26,590 nt of DNA from the NCBI GenBank assembly GCA_024364805.1, contig CM044504.1:108844101-108870690 (forward strand), in the 5' to 3' direction. The notes beneath the pieces were generated by a model. It did not search any database, had not been told where the DNA came from, and saw only the letters and a list, made by a program, of their open reading frames with translations. The stretch comes from Euprymna scolopes. Lineage: Eukaryota > Mollusca > Cephalopoda > Sepiida > Sepiolidae. Shown piece after piece: positions 19,763-26,590 of this stretch (positions are counted from its first letter, which is position 1; every line of letters begins with the position of its first letter). Position numbers and translations under genes: made by a program.

Positions 19763-22700
19763 GTGTTTGATCGTGATCTAAATGTTTGTTGGTGATCTAA
19801 ATGTTTGATCGTGAGCTAAATGTTTGATGGTGATCTAAATGTCTGTTGGCGATCTAAATGTTTGATGGTGATCTAAATGTTTGTGGGTGATCTAAATGTT
19901 TGTGGGTGATCTAAATATTTGATCGTGATCTAAATGTTTGATAGGGATCTTATTGTTTCTTGGTGATCTAAATGTTTGTGGGTGATCTAAATGTTTAATC
20001 GTGATCTAAATGTTTGTTGGTGATCAAAATGTTTGATGGTGATGTAAATGTTTGTTGGTGATCTAAATGTTTGATTCTGATCTAAATGTTTGTTGGTGAT
20101 CTAAATGTTGATTGTGATCTAAATGTTTGATCGATATCAACGTTTTTTGGGGATCTAAATGTTTGATCGTGGTCTAAATGTTTGATCGTAGGGAAAATGT
20201 TTGTTGGTGATCTAAATGTTTGATCGTGATGTAAATACTTGTTGGTTATCTAAATGTTTGATTGTAGTCTAAATGTTTGTTGCTAATCTAACTGTTTGAT
20301 CGTGATCTAAATGTTTGATCGTGATCTAAATTTTTGTTGGTGATCTAAATGTTTGATCGTGGTCTAAATGTTTGATCGTGGAGTAAATGTTTGATGGTGA
20401 TCTAAATGTTTGATCGTGATTTAAATATTTGTTGGTTATCTAAATGTTTGATGGTAGTCTAAGGTTTGATCGTGATCGAAATGTTTTTTGGTGATCTAAA
20501 TGTTTGATGGTGATCTAAATGTTTGATCGTTATCTAAATGTTTAATGGTGATCTAAGTGTTTGATCGCGATCTTAATGTTTGATCGTGGTCTAAATGTTT
20601 GATCGTAATCTAAATGTTTGTTGGTGATCTAAATGTTTGTTGGTGGTGTAAATGTTAGACGGTGATCTAAATGTTTGTTGGTAATCTAAATGTTGATCGT
20701 GATCTAAATGTTTGATCGATATCTAAACGTTTCTTGGTGATCTAAATGTTTGATGGTGGTCTAAATGTTTTATTGTGGGGAAAATGTTTGTTGGTGATCT
20801 AAATGTTTGATCGTGATGTAAATATTTGTTAGTGATCTAAATGTTTGATGGTGATCTAAATGTTTGAGGGTGATCTAAATGTTTGATCAGGATCTAAATG
20901 TTTGATCGTTATCTAAATGTTTGATCGTGGTCTAAATGTTTGATGGTGATCTAAATGTTTGTTGGTGATCTAAATGTTAGACGGTGATCTAAATATTTGT
21001 TGGTGAACTAAATGATTGATGGTGTTCTAAATGTTTTATGATGATCTAAATGTTTGATGGTGATCTAAATGTTTGATCGTTATCTAAATATTTAATGGTG
21101 ATCTAAATGTTTGATGGTTGTCTAAATGTTTGATCCTGATCTAAATGTTTGTTGGTGACCTAAATGTTTGATCGTGATCTAAATGTTTGATCGTTATCTA
21201 AATGGGAGATGGTTATCTAAATGTTTGTTGGTGATCTAAATGATTGGTGGTGTTCTAAATGTTTGTCGGTTTTCTAAATGTTTGATGGTGATCTAATTGT
21301 TAGTCGGTGATCTAAATGTTTGTTGGTGATCTAAATATTTAATGGTGATCGAAATGTTTGTTGGTGATCTAAATGTTTGATCGAGTTCTAAATGTAAGAT
21401 CGTGATCTAAATGTTTGATGATGATCTAAATATTTTATGGTGATCTAAATGTTTGATCGTGGTCTAAATGTTTGATGGTGATCTGAATGTTTGTTGGTGA
21501 TCTATATGTTAGACGGTAATCTTAATATTTGATGGTGATCTAAATGTTTGATCGTGATCTAAATGTTTTATGGTGATCTAAATGTTTGATCGTTATCTTA
21601 ATGTTTGATCGTGATCTTAATGTTTGATCGTGGTCTAAATGTTTGATCGTGATCTAAATGTTTGTTGGTGATCTAAATGTTTGTTGGTGATGTAAAAGTT
21701 GATCGTGATCTAAATGTTTGATCGATATCTAAACGTTTCTTGGTGATCTAAATGTTTGATCGTGGTCTAAATGTTTGATCGTGGGGAAAATGTTTGTTGG
21801 TTATCTAAATGTTTGATCGTGATGTAAATATTTGTTACTGATCTAAATGTTTGATGGTGATCTAAATATTTGATCGTGATCTAAATGTTTGATCGTAATC
21901 TAAATGTTTGATGTTGATCTAAATGTTTGATCGTGATCTAAATGTTTGATCGTTATCTAAATGTTTGATCGTGGTCTAAATGTTTGATGGTGATCTAAAT
22001 GTTTGTTGGTGATCTAAATATTTGTTGGTTAACTAAATGATTGATGGTGTTCTAAATGTTTGATGATTATCTAAATGTTTGATCGTGATCTAAATGTTTG
22101 ATCGTTATCTAAATGTTTAATGGTGATCTAAATGTTTGATGGTTGTCTAAATGTTTGATCCTGATCTAAATGTCTGTTGGTGATCTAAAGGTTTGATTGT
22201 GATCTAAATGTTTGATCGTTATCTAAATGGGAGATAGTTATCTAAATGTTTGTTGGTGATCTAAATGATTGATGGTGATCTAAATGTTTGTTGGTTTTCT
22301 AAATGTATGATGGTGATCTAAATGTTAGTCGGTGATCTAAATGTTTGTTGGTGATCTAAATATTTGATGGTGATCTAAATGTTTGTTGGTGATCTAAATG
22401 TTTGTTGGTGATCTATATGTTAGACGGTAATCTTAATATTTGATGGTGATCTAAATGTTTGATCGAAATCTAAATGTTTGATGGTGATCTGAATGTTTGT
22501 TGGTGATCTATATGTAAGAAGGTAATCTTAATATTTGATGGTGATCTAAATGTTTTATCGTGATCTAAATGTTTTATGGTGATCTAAATGTTTGATCGTG
22601 ATCTAAATGTTTGATCGTGGTCTAAATTTTTGATCGTGATCTAAATGTTCGTTGATGATCTAAATGTTTGTTGGTGATCTAAATATTTGTTGGTGATCTT

Positions 22701-24775
22701 AATGATTGATGGTTATCTAAATGTTTGATGATGACCTAAATGTTTGATGGTGATCTAAATGTTTGATCGAGTTCTAAATGTTAGATTGTGATCTAAATAT
22801 TTTATGGTGATCTAAATGTTTGTTCGTGATCTAAATGTTTGATGGTGATCTGAATGTTTGTTGGTGATCTATATGTTAGACGGTAATCTTAATATTTGAT
22901 GGTGATCTAAATGTTTGATCGTGATCTAAATGTTTTATGGTGATCTAAATGTTTGATCGTTATCTAAATGTTTGATCGTGATATTAATGTTTGATCGTGG
23001 TCTAAATGTTTGATCCTGATCTAAATGTTTGTTGGTGATCTAAATGTTTGTTTGTGATGTAAATGTTAGACGGTGATCTAAATGTTTGTTGGTGATCTAA
23101 ATGTTGATCGTGATCTAAATGTTTGATCGATATCTAAACGTTTCTTGGTAATCTAAATGTTTGATCGTGGTCTAAATGTTTTATCGTGGGGAAAATGTTT
23201 GTTGGTGATATAAATGTTTGATCGTGATGTAAATATTTGTTAGTGATCTAAATGCTTGATGGTGATCCAAATGTTTGATCGTGATCTAAATTTTTGATCG
23301 TGATCTAAATGTTTGATGTTGATCTAAATGTTTGATCGTTATCTAAATGTTTAATGGTGATCTAAATGTTTGATGGTTGTCTAAATGTTTGATCCTGATC
23401 TAAATGTTTGTTGGTGATCTAAATGTTTGATCGTGATCTAAATGTTTGATCGTTATCTAAATGTGAGATAGTTATCTAAATGTTTGTTGGTGATCTAAAT
23501 GATTGATGGTGATCTAAATGTTTGTTGGTTTTCTAAATGGTTGATGGTGATCTAAATGTTAGTCGGTGATCTAAATTTTTGTTGGTGATCTAAATATTTG
23601 ATGGTGATCTAAATGGTTGTTGGTGATCTAAATGTTTGATCGAGGTCTAAATGTTAGATCGTGATCTAAATGTTTGATGATGATCTAAATATTTTATGGT
23701 GATCTAAATGTTTGATCGTGGTCTAAATTTTGATGATGATCTGAATGTTTGTTTGTGATCTATATGTTAGACGGTAATCTTAATATTTGATGGTGATCTA
23801 AATGTTTTATCGTGATCTAAATGTTTTATGGTGATCTAAATGTTTGATCGTTATCTAAATGTTTGATCGTGGTCTAAATTTTTGATCGTGATCTAAATGT
23901 GTGTTGGTGATCTAAATGTTTGTTGGTGATCTAAATATTTGTTGGTGATCTTAATGATTGATGGTTATCTAAATGTTTGATGATGACCTAAATGTTTGAT
24001 GTTTATCTAAATGTTTGATCGATATCTAAATGTTTGATTGTGATCTAAATGTTTGATCGTGATCTAAATGTGTGATCGTGGTCTAAATGATTGATTGTGA
24101 TCTAAATGTTTGTTGGTGATCTTAATGTTTGATCGTGATCTAAATGTTTGATCGTGGGCAAAATGTTTGATGGTGATCTAAATGTTTGTTGGTGATCTAA
24201 ATGTTTGTTGGTGATTTAAATGTTAGACGGTGATCTAAATATTTGTTGGCTATCTAAATGATTGGTGATGATCTTAATATTATATGGTGATCTAAATGTT
24301 TCGTGGTGATCTAAATGTTTGACCGTTACATAAATTTTTGTTGGTGATCTAAATGTTTGATCGTGATCTTAATGTTTGTTAATGATCTAAATATTTGATC
24401 GTGATCTAAATGTTTGGTCGTGGTCTAAATTTTTGATCGTTATTAAATGTGTGATTGTGATCTCAATGTTTGATCGTGATCTAAATGTTTGGTCGTGATC
24501 TAAATGTTTGTTGGTGATCTAAATGTTTGATCGTGATCTAAATGTTTGATAGTGATCTAAATGTTTTTTAGTGATCTAAATGTTTGATGGTGGTTTAAAT
24601 GTTTGATCGTGATCTAAATGTTTGTTGGTGATCTGAATGTTTGATGGTGATCTGAATGTTTTATCGTGATCTAAATGTTTGTTGGTGATCTAAATATATG
24701 ATGGTGATCTAAACGTTTGTTGGTTATCTAAATGTTTGATGGTGATCTAAATGTTTAATGGTTACCTAAATGTTA
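19763..24775 (+). repeat. 5-kb minisatellite, 19-bp unit, ~260 copies, with higher-order structure
   Basis: The unit is GATCTAAATGTTTGATGGT with common variants at the end (GATCGT, GTTGGT, GATGGT) and point changes elsewhere. The length implies about 260 units. Distinctive variant blocks recur in order. A block with ATATCTAAACGTTTCTTGG followed by GTGGGGAAAATG occurs near 20105 (diverged), 20692, 21697 and 23101. ATCTAAATGGGAGAT or a close relative occurs near 21205, 22227 and 23462. GTTAGACGGTAATCTTAAT or a close relative occurs near 21510, 22425, 22515, 22880 and 23768. This shows that multi-unit segments were duplicated inside the array. The unit length is not a multiple of three, and every frame is quickly stopped, so it is not coding. 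Confidence 0.95.
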
Positions 24776-25195
24776 AGGTTAAACATTTTGTTAAATGTGA
24801 TGAGGATGTTATTTGATTCTTTCATGTGAGGATGAGAATGTTGTCCGCATATCTTGTGAAAAAGATGCTGAAATTGCAAATTTTTAATGCACACTGTTTG
24901 AGTTGGCTCATATATGTAATGGCAAGTAGCCTTAAGTGGCTCTTTCCCATGGTTTAGCCTGGTCTATATTTATAAAGATGATGTTTGTATTTGAAATGTG
25001 TGTTGTCAACTATTATTATAATAGTTGGTGTACGTAGGTAGCGGTTAGGCCGAAGCAGTAGATTCTGTTGTATGAAATGCAATTTCTGATGGTGTCTACA
25101 ACTGGGTATGCTAGTACATATTTGCATATCTGTTGTGTTGTAGGTGTTGGGATTGTAGTGCGTGTTGATAACTTTATAAAAGCTTCCTCTACTAT
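24776..25195. other. Spacer, nothing recognised
   Basis: Moderately AT-rich, with no repeat or gene I can name. Confidence 0.5.
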
Positions 25196-25199
25196 TTAG

Positions 25200-25500
25200 A
25201 AATTTAGTTAAACAGACAAAACGTCTTTTTCAGACTTAAATATGAATGATCAAAGAAAATAATATTTAGAAATATAGTGAGACAGACAAACGAAAAGTTC
25301 GTTTAAAACTAAGTATGACCGACAAAATAAAATGTTATTTTGAAATTTAGTATGATAGAATACGGAAAATGTTATTTCAAGCTTCAGTATGACAGACCAA
25401 AGAAAATGCTATTTAAACTTAATTATGATAGACCAAAGATTTCAACCTTCAGTATGACACACCAAAAATAATGCTTTCAAACTTGCGTATGACAGATAAT
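25200..25500. repeat. Degenerate ~37-bp tandem repeat, about 8-9 units
   Basis: The motif CTTCAGTATGACAGACCAAA and an AAAATGCTATTT-like tail recur. TATGA anchors fall at 25314, 25351, 25388, 25424, 25453 and 25488, giving spacings of 37, 37, 36, 29 and 35. Earlier units from about 25203 are more diverged (AGTGAGACAGACAAA, TTAAACAGACAAAA). The decay suggests an old array. Confidence 0.75.
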
Positions 25501-26299
25501 CCATTGCACAATCCTATATATGTTTAGATAAATTAAATCTATGCGTTTATCGCTTGCAATACAACTTCGAACTAAACAACCAATTTACTGATAGAGCAAC
25601 TAAACAACCGACCGACAAAGTCTATTATGAAAACGCGAGGACGTTTCCAATAATGATTGGAAAGAGAACAATGAAATCAATCTAATAAATTTAATACTAA
25701 CTTTAATTTAATCAAACTTATTGAAAATGTGTCCAACTTGTAGTCGCAATTGCAAACAAATTATTTAAACACATTAATAAACACCCTTTTTCTAGAATTG
25801 TTGTTCGAATCTAATTAAATATGAAATAAATTTAATCACAAAACCTAAAAACATGTTAATAAAGAAATGTCGATTTTTCACCAAACGGAACAGAAGCTTA
25901 ATTCAAATTTCTTCTCAAAAATATTTTGTGTAAAAATTTTTAGCTACTCTTAAAGATGTACAGATCATGAGTACTTTCTGAAATAGTGCACGCGCGATGT
26001 GGAGTTTGTAATAAAGCAACGGTTGCGCAATTTCATACCGCATTACTGATATCAAGTTGAAAGCATCAGAAAGTGAATTTGGCATGAGCAACAAATGACC
26101 TGCGTTAAGTAGTAAATTATCGCCGTCCAAAGCGACCAGGGGCGCAAGGTTTTGTCCTCTGCATTTACAACCGTACAAATTATTGCGAGTCTTTTTACTA
26201 AGAGATCACCGCTGGTCAAGGTTAAAGGGCGACTCAATGATAAGGGTTAATGAGTGTCGGGTAGAGTGTGAGACTACAACTTGATGATCAGCCTTAGTA
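25501..26299. other. Spacer with one dispersed-repeat copy; no gene supported
   Basis: Minus frames at 25915-26178 and 26052-26237 overlap each other and show no recognisable domain. They lie downstream of the second LINE fragment but do not continue its known C-terminal pattern. Confidence 0.45.
25685..25745 (+). repeat. Dispersed repeat, copy 2
   Basis: Matches 14060-14115 (ATTTAATACTAA, then TTTAATCAAA, then TTATT, then GACTT/AACTT). The type of element is unknown. Confidence 0.5.
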
Positions 26300-26319
26300 G
26301 AATTTGGATAAGGTGTGAT

Positions 26320-26480
26320 TATTTAAGAGGACGCTATGTGATGCGAATGGTTTGCAGCTCTGCCGAGCATCTGCCATGAAACTAATAATAGAGCAGAGAT
26401 AGACTCGCAACGTAGATTTTGTGAACAAAGGGATACGGTTTCGAATGCTGAGTTCGGATGTGCTAATTCGAGTCATGAAC
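26320..26480 (-). pseudogene. LINE reverse transcriptase C-terminal fragment, same clade as the 4728-6911 element
   Basis: On the minus strand a frame reads LVHKIYVASLSLLYY, a stop, FHGRCSAELQTIRI. It aligns with YRRDVVSLSLLYRYIHGRCSSELQSI of the larger LINE. The Tyr or Arg codon before FHGRC is a stop, and another stop follows within about ten codons. The open frame at 26294-26476 is the shifted frame over the same DNA and is not the ancestral one. Only this small C-terminal piece is recognisable. Confidence 0.65.
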
Positions 26481-26549
26481 TTCCAGCTTATTGGTTTTCA
26501 TGGATTGTGAAAGCTGCGGCGTTGTTTGGTTGTGGAAATAACGATGTCA

Positions 26550-26590
26550 TCTCATATTATATATATATATATATATATAAATATATATAT
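26550..26590. repeat. (TA)n microsatellite at window end
   Basis: TA dinucleotides with one AA interruption, continuing off the window. Confidence 0.9.

Noticed and set aside
25915-26237. Overlapping minus frames downstream of the small LINE fragment
   Set aside because: They do not continue the LINE C-terminal pattern and carry no known domain.

Overview
The window is non-coding, repeat-dominated invertebrate DNA. It is AT-rich and full of microsatellites and long minisatellites. It holds decayed retroelements of a Jockey-like LINE clade, 5S-rRNA-derived repeats and a tRNA-type SINE. I found no intact host protein gene on either strand. The longest open frames are either pieces of a broken LINE or chance frames in AT-rich repeats. 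The mix (CT, TA and TG microsatellites, kilobase minisatellites, Jockey/CR1-type LINE, 5S-like copies) fits a lophotrochozoan such as a mollusc, with a cephalopod plausible. The species assignment is inference only.

Layout. 1-1330: AT-rich spacer with a TA tract and a CT microsatellite. 1330-2622: a three-copy ~70-bp repeat whose middle copy has expanded into a ~1.1-kb mosaic minisatellite of 10- and 17-bp units. 3986-4351: a 366-bp palindromic element with two perfect 108-bp inverted arms. Each arm encodes what looks like a complete type I hammerhead ribozyme. A long TA tract follows. 4728-6911 (minus strand): a Jockey-clade LINE ORF2 pseudogene that keeps its endonuclease landmarks but has lost most of the reverse transcriptase core. 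8994-9316: a diverged foldback (MITE-like) element. 10062-10152: a T/G-only tract. 12735-12930: a tRNA-type SINE remnant. 13300-13590: a retroposon-like insert with an 11-bp flanking repeat. 14830-15262: two degenerate hammerhead-like motifs 367 bp apart. 15900-16880: a row of 5S-rRNA-like copies, the last well preserved. 17070-18710: a direct segmental duplication, one copy interrupted. 19763-24775: a 5-kb, 19-bp minisatellite with higher-order structure. 25200-25500: a decayed ~37-bp tandem repeat. 26320-26480: a second LINE fragment, followed by TA repeats at the window edge.

The most notable item is the hammerhead-bearing palindrome. All conserved core positions and three pairable stems are visible, and the two arms are identical over 108 bp. 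That implies recent origin or conversion. The architecture recalls Penelope-like element pseudo-LTRs or animal retrozymes, both known to carry hammerheads, but here the ribozymes face in opposite directions around a 150-bp non-coding core.
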